64,000 nt of DNA from positions 673,031 to 737,030 of the forward strand of contig JAJVDF010000416.1 of NCBI GenBank assembly GCA_022410635.1. The letters are read 5' to 3'. The translations under genes and the position numbers were made by a program. The number at the start of each line of letters is the position of its first letter. Within the stretch, counting starts at the first letter, position 1. The stretch comes from Tretioscincus oriximinensis (Eukaryota; Chordata; Lepidosauria; Squamata; Gymnophthalmidae). Below are positions 60,601-64,000 of this stretch, piece after piece. Below the pieces are notes generated by a model. That model was not told where the DNA came from. It ran no database searches and was given only the letters and a program-made list of their open reading frames with translations.

Positions 60601-60631
60601 GCATTGGAATGCACAATCCGTACAGGCGGCT
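20385..60631 (-). CDS. OBSL1: OBSL1, obscurin-like cytoskeletal adaptor 1 (3' part of gene)
   Basis: Nineteen minus-strand exon pieces join in frame through GT-AG junctions to give 1,449 residues forming 16 tandem Ig-like (I-set) domains, then Asp-His-stop. Mammalian OBSL1 is about 1,900 residues, so this is roughly the last three-quarters. The first Ig domains and the fibronectin III domain should lie beyond base 64,000. OBSL1 is an M-band and cytoskeletal adaptor that binds titin and myomesin and a subunit of the CUL7-CCDC8 3M complex; loss causes 3-M syndrome in humans. Identity rests on the Ig chain plus the tail-to-tail TMEM198 neighbour, which separates it from obscurin. It has no kinase, SH3 or DH-PH domain in the part seen. 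Domain numbers below (Ig-a to Ig-p) count from the first domain in this window. Confidence 0.93.
20898..21167 (-). CDS. OBSL1: OBSL1 exon, Ig-p (last Ig domain)
   Basis: 270 bases, phase 1 to phase 1, with acceptor TATTCTTGCAG and donor CGAG/GTATGT. It begins AEGIQVLRALRNVEVV and has the B-strand cysteine (FECEIS), but the F strand reads MVKITIG with no cysteine, so the usual disulfide cannot form. NWSLNGEEL holds the core tryptophan. Confidence 0.92.
21611..21877 (-). CDS. OBSL1: OBSL1 exon, Ig-o
   Basis: 267 bases, phase 1-1, with acceptor TTCCGTCACAG and donor GAAG/GTAAGG. Canonical I-set pattern: LPIRIVKPL start, LECTVS, VRWFRGDTEI, then ADEGLYTCDALDD. Both core cysteines are present. 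Confidence 0.94.
22179..22283 (-). CDS. OBSL1: OBSL1 exon, second part of Ig-n
   Basis: 105 bases that complete the domain started at 24,778-24,939. Acceptor TTTTACATTAG and donor GAGG/GTAAGG. It encodes TRHFLLMCCVHPEDTGQIRF, then AAKAVISEAHLEVE. The F strand lacks its cysteine (QIRFAAKA). Joined lengths 162 + 105 = 267 match its neighbours exactly, which supports both boundaries. Confidence 0.88.
22284..24529 (-). other. OBSL1 intron inside Ig-n, no gene seen
   Basis: AT-rich intron. Short minus and plus open frames at 23,690-24,430 show no family resemblance. Nothing clearly repetitive was recognised here apart from the hairpin that follows at 24,530. Confidence 0.5.
24530..24606. repeat. 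Loop-less 77-bp hairpin in OBSL1 intron
   Basis: The left arm begins AGTACCAAAGCGACATAGAG and the right arm is its reverse complement with only two mismatches over about 38 base pairs. The arms meet directly at ACATA/GTATGT near 24,568. No coding content. It may be a tiny fold-back element or a long intronic hairpin, 172 bases from the donor of exon 24,778. Confidence 0.85.
24778..24939 (-). CDS. OBSL1: OBSL1 exon, first part of Ig-n
   Basis: 162 bases entering in phase 1 (acceptor CCCTCTGTAG) and leaving in phase 1 (GAAG/GTAAGTG). It encodes ERQVQIVRELEDVRVREN, then FTCEVS with the B-strand cysteine, GEWFRDGEKI and KIRQE. The intron interrupts the domain between the D and E strands. Confidence 0.92.
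25513..25660 (+). repeat. Unnamed interspersed repeat, copy 1 of an inverted pair
   Basis: The block starts GAACTTCACTG and contains AAAAGCATGGTAACAGCTCT followed by a purine-rich GAGATAAGAGCGAGAC stretch. It matches the reverse complement of 25,975-26,105. Further similarity extends on the other side (GGCAACCCTTCCTCAGCTTT at 25,357 against GGCAACCCTCGCCCAGCTCT at 25,860), this time in the same orientation, so the unit is rearranged. Confidence 0.6.
25797..26105 (-). repeat. Unnamed interspersed repeat, copy 2 of an inverted pair
   Basis: On the minus strand it starts GAACTTCACTGGATCC and continues AAAAGCATGATAACAGCTCT, as in 25,513-25,660. It runs further, to about 25,800. Family unknown to me; no coding potential is claimed. 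Confidence 0.6.
26121..26329. mobile_element. Palindromic fold-back element A, copy 1
   Basis: A ~209-base palindrome. The left end is TAGGCTGACCAGATGACCCC and the right end GGGGTCATCTGGTCAGCCTA. The inner arms are GGTGCCTCCCAGTTTTTTCT and its complement, around a T-rich centre. GTCTGTA flanks it on both sides (26,112-26,118 and 26,330-26,336). It has no ORF, so it is non-autonomous. The 7-8 base flanking repeats suggest a hAT-type transposase, which is inference. Confidence 0.85.
26705..28730 (-). mobile_element. L1-type LINE, 5'-truncated, in OBSL1 intron
   Basis: Minus-strand order: reverse transcriptase (ITNGVKQGCPLSSLLFIMAV and KILIYADDVLIIT near 28,400-28,560, catalytic YADD intact), then the thumb and C-terminal region. 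A cysteine/histidine segment CWHGCNNRGDYLHMWAHY lies near 27,130, followed by a 3' UTR. A T run (the A tail) is near 26,711-26,720. Stops and frameshifts break it between 27,540 and 28,120. It lies in the same orientation as OBSL1. Confidence 0.88.
28731..29739 (-). other. OBSL1 intron between Ig-m and Ig-n, rest of it unrecognised
   Basis: About 1 kb with no exon, splice-flanked frame or identified repeat. Confidence 0.45.
29740..29893 (-). CDS. OBSL1: OBSL1 exon, second part of Ig-m
   Basis: 154 bases. It enters in phase 0 after acceptor GTTGTCTTAG with DGEEIHTSPNCRMYSVGRRR, then EDAGEYTCDAGD with the F-strand cysteine, and ends VFG in phase 1 (TTTG/GTATGG). Joined to 30,183-30,295 the domain is 267 bases, like its neighbours. 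Confidence 0.92.
29985..30056 (+). repeat. SINE 3' tail fragment
   Basis: GCCGCCCTGAGACCTTTGGG then TATAGGGCGGGGTATAAGTA and an AAATAAATAA end. It matches the tail of the SINE at 54,389-54,686. It sits about 90 bases upstream (in transcript sense) of exon 29,740-29,893. Confidence 0.7.
30183..30295 (-). CDS. OBSL1: OBSL1 exon, first part of Ig-m
   Basis: 113 bases, entering in phase 1 (acceptor GTCCATGCAG) and leaving in phase 0 (TACAAG/GTGAGAG). It encodes EPPVTMLRLPQDMGIPETG, then FECELSRPHTEVKWYK. The intron cuts directly after the core-tryptophan motif WYK, a different place and phase from the split in Ig-n. Confidence 0.92.
31483..31657. mobile_element. Short inverted-repeat DNA transposon (Tigger/pogo-like ends)
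   Basis: The left end is CAGGTGAAACCCTACTATAA. The right end, reversed, is GAGGTGAAACCCCCGTTATA. Internal sequence is AT-rich with TTATAATGGG and CATTATAATG pairs. The terminal form resembles non-autonomous Tc1/mariner (Tigger) elements as known in vertebrates. The flanking TA duplication is not clear. Confidence 0.6.
31830..31900 (+). repeat. Diverged SINE tail fragment
   Basis: TGGTTCTCCCTGAGACATCT, then GGACATAGGGCATAAATAAA, aligns with the tail of the SINE at 54,389 with several substitutions. Confidence 0.5.
32168..32495 (-). mobile_element. CR1 3' end, minus orientation, in OBSL1 intron
   Basis: It opens with ACATAAGATAAGAACACAAG, then TCCAGCATTCTGTCTCACAC, GGCCCACCAGATGCACCTGG and CCTGGAGGCAACATCCAGAC, and ends in the segment ACCACCTCTTCAGGAAGTAA. 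It is the same young subfamily as 11,836-12,110. Confidence 0.85.
32515..32700 (-). mobile_element. L1 3' UTR fragment
   Basis: The T run and ACAACAAGTAAACAAAAATA style A-rich text is followed by a C-rich CCCACCCACCACCCACACAG block. In reverse this matches the layout of the 3' UTRs of the two longer L1 copies (G-rich block, then GTT-rich, then A tail). No coding part remains. Confidence 0.5.
33844..34110 (-). CDS. OBSL1: OBSL1 exon, Ig-l
   Basis: 267 bases, phase 1-1, with acceptor CTGTGTTCCAG and donor CAAG/GTACAAGG. It encodes RKVTVKKSLSDVETFEKET, then FELELSHSNVSGVWTRDG and DDAGIVAFTAD. Both core cysteines are replaced, so the fold must hold without the disulfide. This is tolerable for a cytosolic Ig domain. 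Confidence 0.92.
34111..36031 (-). other. OBSL1 intron with purine-rich tract
   Basis: At about 35,030-35,230 the plus strand is an almost pure A/G tract of GGAA and GAAA words (C/T on the transcribed minus strand). A C/T-rich frame there is low complexity, not a gene. The rest is unrecognised. Confidence 0.5.
36032..36298 (-). CDS. OBSL1: OBSL1 exon, Ig-k
   Basis: 267 bases, phase 1-1, with acceptor TTTCTACAG. It encodes EAQVIFVQTLRDLVAEEGQD, then LEVELS (no B-strand cysteine), VQWMKQGILL and DRGTYRCESLHD (F-strand cysteine kept). The donor is GAAC/GTAGGT, which lacks the usual G at -1. It is the only position that keeps phase and exon length, giving a proline codon at the junction. Confidence 0.88.
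36299..37784 (-). other. OBSL1 intron between Ig-j and Ig-k
   Basis: No exon is seen. A degenerate AAGTA-type simple repeat covers about 37,065-37,150 (AAGTAAGTACTGTAAGTAAG). The longer open frames here overlap it or are chance. Confidence 0.5.
37785..38054 (-). CDS. OBSL1: OBSL1 exon, Ig-j
   Basis: 270 bases, phase 1-1, with acceptor TTTCCTTCCAG and donor CAAG/GTAGGA. It encodes PRSVEILSELHNLTVLEGDD, then FKTVVSPDDVTLKWQLNG and DTGMVAAHAEG. Neither core cysteine is present; the core tryptophan is kept (LKWQ). Confidence 0.92.
38341..38672. mobile_element. Non-autonomous hAT-type DNA transposon
   Basis: The element 38,349-38,664 starts CAGGGGTCTTCAAACT and ends AGTTTGAGGATCCCTG, an inverted pair. 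It is flanked by 8-base repeats CTTTAGAA (38,341-38,348) and TTTTAGAA (38,665-38,672). Eight-base duplications and CAGGG-type ends are the hAT signature. An AGG-rich purine run lies inside (about 38,490-38,580). Confidence 0.8.
39060..39230 (-). mobile_element. SINE, 5'-truncated, minus orientation
   Basis: It reads TTATTTATTTGTACTTCTAT, then CCCGCCCTATACCC and GGTCTCAGGGCGACCAACC, then AAAGCAACAAAAGC-type text in reverse (CTTTTGTTGCTTTCTCCACA). It ends in the phrase AGTTCAAAGAACTGTGACTG. This is the reverse complement of the second half of the SINE at 54,389-54,686; the tRNA-like head is missing. Confidence 0.8.
39420..39686 (-). CDS. OBSL1: OBSL1 exon, Ig-i
   Basis: 267 bases, phase 1-1, with acceptor TTATCCTCAG and donor CAGA/GTGAGTG. 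It encodes ELPVKFVRGLSDVSALQGET, then FWCELC, VLWLKDGQEL and EDAGEYSCESKDD. It has both core cysteines. This is the first of the shorter (89-90 codon) domain type; the seven domains before it have 91-93 codons in six of the eight upstream exons and 92 in the rest. Confidence 0.93.
39880..40081. mobile_element. Palindromic fold-back element A, copy 2
   Basis: TAGGCTGACCAGATGACCCC at the left and GGGGTCGTCTGGTCAGCCTA at the right, with inner CTCCCAGTTTTTTCT and complement. Flanks TATTAA and TATTAG overlap the terminal TA. It lies about 190 bases upstream, in transcript sense, of exon Ig-i. Confidence 0.82.
40552..41575 (+). mobile_element. L1-type LINE 3' end with target-site duplication
   Basis: The element (40,566-41,561) is 5' truncated and opposite to OBSL1. 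It encodes the L1 C-terminal region (RFWLQKNALYLYINNNDIKN, WYRFPAQLAHFTNRSPQCWH, then WKVLITYALFTH) in two frames, then a G-rich 3' UTR with AATAAA and an A tail. AATACACCCTGCCC (40,552-40,565) and AATACACTCTGCCC (41,562-41,575) are the duplication. It is close in protein sequence to the minus-strand copy at 26,705-28,730. One undetermined base lies at 41,043. Confidence 0.9.
41850..42130 (-). mobile_element. Possible L1 3' end remnant
   Basis: It opens with an A run and GGTTTTATTGTACTTATAGA, then AT-rich text with TCTGGCAGCAAACATCATAT. The layout resembles an L1 3' region in reverse. Weak. Confidence 0.3.
42205..42545 (+). mobile_element. L2-like LINE 3' coding fragment
   Basis: The plus frame 42,264-42,509 includes HRAFTVVAPRLWNNFPLKVR and SLYSFRRYLKTHLFNLAF. 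This is the conserved C-terminal motif (APRLWN-LP-R, then FRR-LKTHLF) of L2/CR1-type reverse-transcribing elements. A similar short piece is at about 50,960-51,030. Confidence 0.75.
42721..42996 (-). CDS. OBSL1: OBSL1 exon, Ig-h
   Basis: 276 bases, phase 1-1, with acceptor TATTTCTGACAG and donor AAAG/GTAAGG. It encodes EAPVLFVTKPEHPEKVLVLE, then LSAIVSKEPAVVSWEGPQG (no B-strand cysteine) and DAGDYICHSHDD. Confidence 0.93.
43483..43758 (-). CDS. OBSL1: OBSL1 exon, Ig-g
   Basis: 276 bases, phase 1-1, with acceptor TCATTTGCCAG and donor AGAG/GTAAGA. It encodes APPVCIVNKNEIQTPVEVQE, then LFARLSQEKASVHWLKNMRP and SDSGTFSCKTGDD. The B-strand cysteine is missing and the F-strand one is present. Confidence 0.93.
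43759..45164 (-). other. OBSL1 intron between Ig-f and Ig-g, unrecognised part
   Basis: AT-rich with no exon-like frame or identified element up to the palindrome at 45,165. Confidence 0.5.
45157..45399. mobile_element. Palindromic fold-back element A, copy 3
   Basis: The element 45,165-45,391 starts TAGGCTAACCAGATGACCCC and ends GGTGTCATCTGGTCAACCTA, with inner GGTGCCTCCCAGTTTTTTCT and complement. The flanks GAAGACAC (45,156-45,163) and GAAGATAG (45,392-45,399) look like a diverged 8-base duplication. The left arm carries a GT run and a G run. Confidence 0.82.
45478..45570. repeat. Palindromic element, second member of the family at 10,509
   Basis: AAGCCTTATTCTGGG at the left and CCCAGAATAAGGCTC at the right are the same outer arms as at 10,509-10,658. 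The inner part (CTGCCATAGTCTACACTAC and onward) is shorter and only partly palindromic. Confidence 0.7.
46028..46303 (-). CDS. OBSL1: OBSL1 exon, Ig-f
   Basis: 276 bases, phase 1-1, with acceptor TGTGTCCCAAG and donor TCAG/GTACGG. It encodes EPPIFIVGNTGVPERHSLVS, then LTCKVS, VCWLRNGKEL and DSGLYVCDVGTD. Both core cysteines are present. The CTTT microsatellite with an assembly gap begins about 30 bases upstream of the acceptor. Confidence 0.93.
46336..46685. repeat. (GAAA)n microsatellite with assembly gap
   Basis: The plus strand is built of GAAA and GAAAGAAA units on both sides of 100 N (46,491-46,590), a conventional unknown-size gap. On the transcribed minus strand it is CTTT/TTTC, directly upstream of the Ig-f acceptor. 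The frame read through it is low complexity, not a gene. Confidence 0.95.
46844..47119 (-). CDS. OBSL1: OBSL1 exon, Ig-e
   Basis: 276 bases, phase 1-1, with acceptor TGTGCTGGTAG and donor GAAG/GTAAGG. It encodes DPPVKIVGRDELQTHHRCLA, then LSVTLSCPKGEVKWYKDGEK and DGGEYLCDSGDD. The B-strand cysteine position holds valine, and a cysteine occurs four residues later, so an unusual pairing is possible. Confidence 0.93.
47120..48916 (-). other. OBSL1 intron between Ig-d and Ig-e, unrecognised part
   Basis: No exon-like frame. Several short frames at 47,858-48,880 have no splice support and no recognised similarity. Confidence 0.5.
48917..49440. mobile_element. ~520-bp element with ends like fold-back element A
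   Basis: The left end TAGGCTGATCAGGTGCCCCA and right end ATCTGGTCAGTCTA resemble element A ends, but the interior is not a palindrome. It has two tandem-like units, GCACCAGCACTAGGGGGTTC (near 49,067) and GCACCACCACTAGGGGTCTC (near 49,188), each followed by AGCCAGCTCCTGAAG-type text. The flanks CTAACACT and CTAACTAT may be a duplication. It could be a longer relative from which A derives. Confidence 0.6.
49788..50008. mobile_element. Palindromic fold-back element A, copy 4
   Basis: The element lies at about 49,796-50,000: left TAGACTGACCAGATGACCCC, right GTGGTCATCTGGTCAGCCT, inner GGTGCCTCCCAGTTTTTTCT and complement. The exact 8-base duplication ATCTAATC is at 49,788-49,795 and 50,001-50,008. 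It has the clearest boundary of the four copies. Confidence 0.87.
50088..50345 (+). mobile_element. Probable tRNA-derived SINE, second family
   Basis: The head GGTACGGTGGTGCAGAAGTT looks like a tRNA A box, and CATCGTTCAAGGCCC about 55 bases on looks like a B box. The body ends in text with TAAGCCTTTGGGCAAAAAAT. It differs from the SINE at 54,389. Confidence 0.5.
50500..50600 (-). mobile_element. CR1 3' end fragment, minus orientation
   Basis: AGAACATAAGAAGAGCCATA, then CCAGCATTCTGTGTCACAC and GGCCCACCAGATGCACC. Only about 95 bases remain, ending 55 bases from the Ig-d donor. Confidence 0.8.
50655..50930 (-). CDS. OBSL1: OBSL1 exon, Ig-d
   Basis: 276 bases, phase 1-1, with acceptor CTATCTGGCAG and donor TCAG/GTGAGT. 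It encodes EPPVRILHPVERSLEKLLQV, then LSCVVSVPSASVRWFKDGLE and DGGEYICETKDD. Canonical cysteine pair and tryptophan. Confidence 0.94.
51045..51205 (-). mobile_element. CR1 3' end fragment, minus orientation
   Basis: GCCCTTCTGAAACAGGCCAG, then GGCCCACCAATCGCACCTGG and TCGACGCCCTGCAAATGGTG. It is diverged, and an L2-like scrap is just before it at about 50,960-51,030. Confidence 0.7.
51751..52662. mobile_element. 0.9-kb nested palindromic element
   Basis: The outer ends GGGTGCGTTCACAGGAC and, reversed from the right, GGGCTTGTTCACACGAC pair. The inner arms are long (about 52,050-52,238 and 52,266-52,455). They include GGCCCCATCC...CTCGGTCTGGGTAACATTTC facing its complement, and GATCGGCTCTGC-type segments repeated in each arm. 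The centre is near 52,252. The arms are G/C-rich against AT-rich surroundings. Open frames on both strands here mirror each other and share words, as expected from a palindrome; they are not called genes. Confidence 0.8.
52663..54388 (-). other. OBSL1 intron, nothing recognised
   Basis: No exon-like frame and no identified element in 1.7 kb. At 54,347-54,388, just before the SINE, CCATCTCTACTA occurs twice in tandem. Confidence 0.5.
54389..54686 (+). mobile_element. tRNA-derived SINE, full length, in OBSL1 intron
   Basis: A box-like GGTGTAGTGGTTAGAGTGTT at 54,394 and B box GGTTCAATTCC at 54,437-54,447 mark an internal RNA polymerase III promoter. A body follows (GGTGACCTTGGGCCACTCAC), then a shared tail (GCCGCCCTGAGACCTTCGGG) and an (AAAC)n(AAAT)n end. 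The tail alone recurs at 8,740, 29,985, 31,830 and 39,060. It ends about 20 bases from the donor of OBSL1 exon Ig-c. Confidence 0.88.
54706..54978 (-). CDS. OBSL1: OBSL1 exon, Ig-c
   Basis: 273 bases, phase 1-1, with acceptor CCCCCTGTAG and donor ACAG/GTGGGT. It encodes EVPVQVVCSNADAAHVYKVS, then LSCELS, VCWYKDGEEIEENDGF and HTGEFACDVGGD. It resembles Ig-a closely (shared SNA, RVVLSC-LS, WYKDG-E-E--DGF, DGPH/EGPH, GEF-CD-G-DS--FNV) and much more than it resembles Ig-b between them. Confidence 0.94.
54979..56016 (-). other. OBSL1 intron between Ig-b and Ig-c, nothing recognised
   Basis: About 1 kb with no exon-like frame. A 20-base unit GAATTTATAGAATAATTATT-like stretch is tandemly repeated near 55,010-55,045. 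Confidence 0.5.
56017..56295 (-). CDS. OBSL1: OBSL1 exon, Ig-b
   Basis: 279 bases, phase 1-1, with acceptor CTTTCTTCAG and donor GATG/GTGAGT. It encodes APKVHITPTSESQRLQVITA, then LLECMVSIPNAHVWWLKDGD and HSGTYTCATADD. Canonical cysteine pair, and the longest of the single-exon domains here (93 codons). Confidence 0.93.
56296..58512 (-). other. OBSL1 intron between Ig-a and Ig-b, unrecognised part
   Basis: No exon-like frame. A short inverted pair GTAGAAGTTCTGGGCCCAAG / CCTAGAACTTCTAC lies at 56,427-56,461. Around 57,725-57,810 a GGTCTGCTATAGTTTGCTCT stretch is faintly like the palindromes at 10,509 and 45,478. Confidence 0.45.
58513..58825 (-). mobile_element. CR1 3' end, minus orientation, in OBSL1 intron
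   Basis: AATGTAAGAGAAGCTGTGCT, then AGTCCAGCCTTCTGTC, GGCCCACCAATTGCACCCGG and GACATCCATCCTAGTAGCC. It is more diverged than the 11,836 and 32,168 copies. Confidence 0.82.
58826..60358 (-). other. OBSL1 intron, nothing further recognised
   Basis: AT-rich with no exon-like frame. One undetermined base at 58,938. Confidence 0.5.
60359..60631 (-). CDS. OBSL1: OBSL1 exon, Ig-a (most upstream exon in window)
   Basis: 273 bases, phase 1-1, with acceptor TCTCCACTGTAG and donor GCAG/GTCAGT. It encodes EPPVRIVHSNASMAHTYQVL, then LSCVLSSPNALVRWYKDGKE and DSGEFVCDTGDD. Canonical cysteine pair. It enters in phase 1, so more OBSL1 exons must precede it at higher coordinates. Confidence 0.94.
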
Positions 60632-63600
60632 CTACAGTGGAGAGAGGATGCACACAGGTTTAAGAATCTGACAATAGATCTGAAGATTGAAGATCAGAAT
60701 TTTCCTTCGTATATTTTTAGACCACAGAATTGTTTATTCTTGACTAGTAACAGTGCTGGTACTGGTTGAAGAGAGTTTCGTTTATTTACTAGTTGATCAG
60801 CCCCTACCCACCTCCCTACCCCTGCTACAGCACTCCTGTGTCTTTTCCCATCCACACCACTTCTGTCCTCCTGGCTGCATACCAGTCCGTCGTGGCCAGG
60901 ACATCTACTCCAGGGCAGAACGATGATCAAAATTTCACTTTTATGTAGAGTATATGATAGTGTTATTTCCCCTTAAAGAATAACAAACTGATGTATGACA
61001 ATAGAGATTGAAAACAATGATAAAAATAGTTAAACCATGAATATATTTAAAAGTACTAAGAGTTGGGTGAGTCAGGAAGGATAACCACACATACAGGAAC
61101 ACTAATATGAGAAGGCAGTTTAGAATATAGGGGCTACTCTACAGAAAAGGCCCTACTGAAGGTTAGTGTGGGAGTCACTTTTGTATTTTGTAAACACACA
61201 ACAGCATCTCTCGAGACTGTCTCAGGACAAACATTTTTTAAGGAACCTGAAATAATTTGGAGTCAAGAATGTCTTTGGATAATCAAAATGGCCAATGCTA
61301 TAACTTTTTAAAAAATCAAGGTTAAAAAAAGCAGAAAATAAATACTTGGATACCAAAAAGTCCTTTCTGCACTTACTTCCTCATGGTCTGGACCAGTTTG
61401 CCTACACAAGTGTGATCCCAGGAAAGCTGTGATTTGGAACAGTGCTTTCTCCACAATAATGCTAGTCCAGGCTCAGACCATTTCCTGCCCTGGCACCAAC
61501 ACTAGTAATAGCTTTGGAGCTGGGATTTGAGTACATGGGGAGGACAATATTTTCACCTTGATTATTACGGGGGGTACATTTTGGCATCGTGCTTTGATGT
61601 ACCACTGAAACAGGCCCCTAATTAATTCCAAATAGTTTCTAAATGCCTACATTTTCTGGACAAGGACCACTGGTCTGTCAATAATGAACTGGGAATTTCA
61701 ATGGGGAGCTTCCTGGCTGGGATCGTGGTCCATCCTTTGCAGTTGCAGCATACCAGTATGATGTGAAGTCTCACAGATTTGAACTAAGCTGCAGACCAGC
61801 AAAGCCCAGAAAAGGTGTATGAGAGCTCCTATTCATGAATTATTGTAAATGCGAAGAAACAACACAGAAAAAAGCTTTGAAGAAGCAGAAGCACAAGGAC
61901 AAAGTATGCGTTAAAAGGAGAGTGGGGAAAGCTTTTTTTAAAATATCTAGAATGTTAAATGAGATTGCCCTTAGCTGCTGTTAATCTGAGAAATCTTAAA
62001 ACTATAGTTCCCCTACATAAATGATATTCAGTGTTCTTTGTTTGAGTCTGAATAAAGACAATTGTTTTCTACACACCAATATTAACCATCTGCTAGTTTG
62101 TTTTGTCATCTTATAAACTGCCCTTGTAAAGATTTACAATGATTATTTTGCATTCATTCATGTTCTTACTGAACATTTTGTGTTTCCTTTCTGAATGCTG
62201 TAAAAAATAAACAGATGTGCATTCTTGCACTTGATGATTACATGCCCTACATCTGTTGAAGTGGATCCTAGTCCACAAAAGTTTGTGTCATCTTAAATTT
62301 GTTAATCTCTAACATGCAGCAGCAAAAAACATCTGCCAATAACACGGAACAGACAATGATACTGAAAAGCAGCTAAAATCCAGGGATGAAGAATCTTTCT
62401 TGTAAAGAAAGTAATTGGATTTTTGTTCAATTCAGAAAGAAGGAAGGCAGCAAAGGAAAAACAGTATATATATATGGTGAAAGAGAAAAAGAAAGCAAGA
62501 GTACAGTGGAACATTATTAATTCCCTTTCAAGATACAGAAGCACAAAATCATCCAACAAAACTGATATGCCAAGCAAGAGGCTCAACACAAACAAAAGGA
62601 CTTCTTCACGCAACACATAATCAGCTTATGATATTCACTGATACAGTATGTTGTGACGACAACTAACACAAAAACTTTGCAACAAAGCTTAGATAACACA
62701 GGCAGAATAGACCCATGGTGTAGTAGTTAAAGTGTCCTATACAGCTCTACTTCCCGTCTGAGGCAAAACAGAAGTGAAGACAGAACCATGTGCACCACTT
62801 TGAGTAACCTGGGTGAAGGAGGACTGTTAGCACAGTATTTTTTTAAATGCTTTATAAGTGTCCAGGTCATTTTTTAAAATTGTGGACATCTATGTGGTCC
62901 TGTTTTTAAATTTATCCTTAACAAATTGTGACCTTCAGATGACTTTGGAAATGTTGACGTGTAATGGAAGTTTTCGCACTCAATTGTTAAACCTGCTTCT
63001 TGATTATGTTTATGATGTTCATATTTTGGGGTTTTTTGCATACATAAAGTGTCTAATTTTTAAAAAGTTTATAAACTATTAGAGATTAACATAAAATGCT
63101 GCTATTAATTCACTGTTTGCTGTTGGATACCACCAAGTGGAGGATGACTTTTAGATTACTGTATTGTCACTTCCATGCAGCTTTCTTGGCAGAGATGTAG
63201 AAGTGGTTTGACATTGCCTCCTTCCATAGAGAGGGTTGGGGAATAGAATGACAACTCTCTGCTATGGAGCTGCTCACTCTTATGTTTGCATTTTGTGAAG
63301 CCATGATCCTTAGAAGGACACATTTCACTGAGAATAGGAACCCATTCTCAAACATCCCTTCTTGTGGACCTGGGAGTACTGGTTGGTTTTTGGTTTCCAC
63401 AAACATACTGGAATATTACAAGGATTCAGTCACTAGGAGGAAAACAAGAAAAGCAGAAGCAGTGAAACCTTCAGTCTCACTTAAGTGTCCACCCTTTAGG
63501 ACTGTTACAATTGACAGCTCAGTCTTGATACTCCCTTGGAACCTCAAATTTTGTCAATAGAATACTAGGTACTAAACATGGGCATCTCATATAACCAATA

Positions 63601-64000
63601 TCACTTGTCCTATCACAAACATTTTCCAAGCAACTTTTTACAATAGTTGCTGTTCACATAGTTATTAGGAGGCAGACTCAAAACCAGGTTATTGTCATCT
63701 CAGTGGGCACCCCATGCAATTTTCTTAGCCAAGATGCACAAGTAGTTTTTGCTATTGTCGATTATTGTGGAAACTGAACTAGCAAGCCCTTGCTTTTCGT
63801 GAAGTTTGCTCTACCACTGAGGTATAGCCACTCCCCAAAACTGGAATGTCTAGCAAGGGGGATATCTCATTGTACCTTAAAGATTAGAAACTAGATGCTA
63901 ATTATTCGCTAAGCACCAGAAGTAGAATCGTCTATGAAAGTTCATGCTACATAACTTTTTCTCGTTAGTCTCTAAGGTGCTATGATAGATCTTCTGACAC
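60632..64000 (-). other. OBSL1 intron reaching the window end
   Basis: No Ig or fibronectin III exon is seen on the minus strand here. Fragments of the palindromic retroposon-like family occur at about 62,225-62,310 (GTCCACAAAAGTTTGTGTCA) and 63,845-64,000 (CTATGAAAGTTCATGCTACA, then TTAGTCTCTAAGGTGCTATG), the latter cut by the window end. Confidence 0.55.

Noticed and set aside
20385..60631. Obscurin (OBSCN) as the identity of the Ig gene
   Set aside because: The chain ends directly after Ig domains with no SH3, DH-PH or kinase part, and the facing neighbour is TMEM198, as for OBSL1.
1..64000. CRISPR array, operon, prophage or other prokaryotic system
   Set aside because: Spliced genes, LINEs and SINEs show this is vertebrate DNA; no regularly spaced short repeats were found.

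Overview
The window is vertebrate nuclear DNA, most likely from a squamate reptile (a lizard). The exons are short and have consensus splice sites. The introns are full of CR1, L1 and L2-like LINEs, tRNA-derived SINEs and many short palindromic elements. The two genes read as TMEM198 and OBSL1, which are tail-to-tail neighbours on human 2q35, so the gene order is conserved. The species call is an inference from repeat content only.

Layout. Bases 1-9,500 are intergenic and hold a decayed but long CR1 on the minus strand (about 2,430-5,170) and several palindromic elements. A CpG-dense stretch with five CCAAT boxes (10,030-10,277) looks like the TMEM198 promoter and non-coding first exon. TMEM198 (plus strand) has four coding exons between 11,453 and 18,229 and encodes a complete 358-residue multi-pass membrane protein. 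The 2.15 kb from 18,230 to 20,384 lies between two facing stop codons and carries overlapping poly(A) signals for both strands.

From 20,385 to 60,631 the minus strand carries the 3' three-quarters of OBSL1. Eighteen exon pieces encode 16 consecutive immunoglobulin-like domains (1,449 residues), followed by a tiny last exon that adds two residues and the stop. Nearly every exon is one Ig domain with phase-1 boundaries. Two domains are split by an extra intron, one in phase 0 and one in phase 1. The N-terminal part (first Ig domains and the fibronectin III domain known from the family) is not here and should lie beyond base 64,000.

The two genes act separately. TMEM198 is known as a membrane protein that promotes LRP6 phosphorylation in Wnt signalling. 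OBSL1 is a cytoskeletal adaptor of the M-band and of the CUL7/CCDC8 3M complex. The unusual content is structural: at least five kinds of inverted-repeat element. One is a palindromic family whose copies have retroposon-like target-site duplications. Another is a ~200-base palindrome present four times in OBSL1 introns. A third is a 0.9 kb nested palindrome. A CTTT microsatellite with an assembly gap lies immediately upstream of one OBSL1 splice acceptor, and a SINE lies next to one OBSL1 donor.
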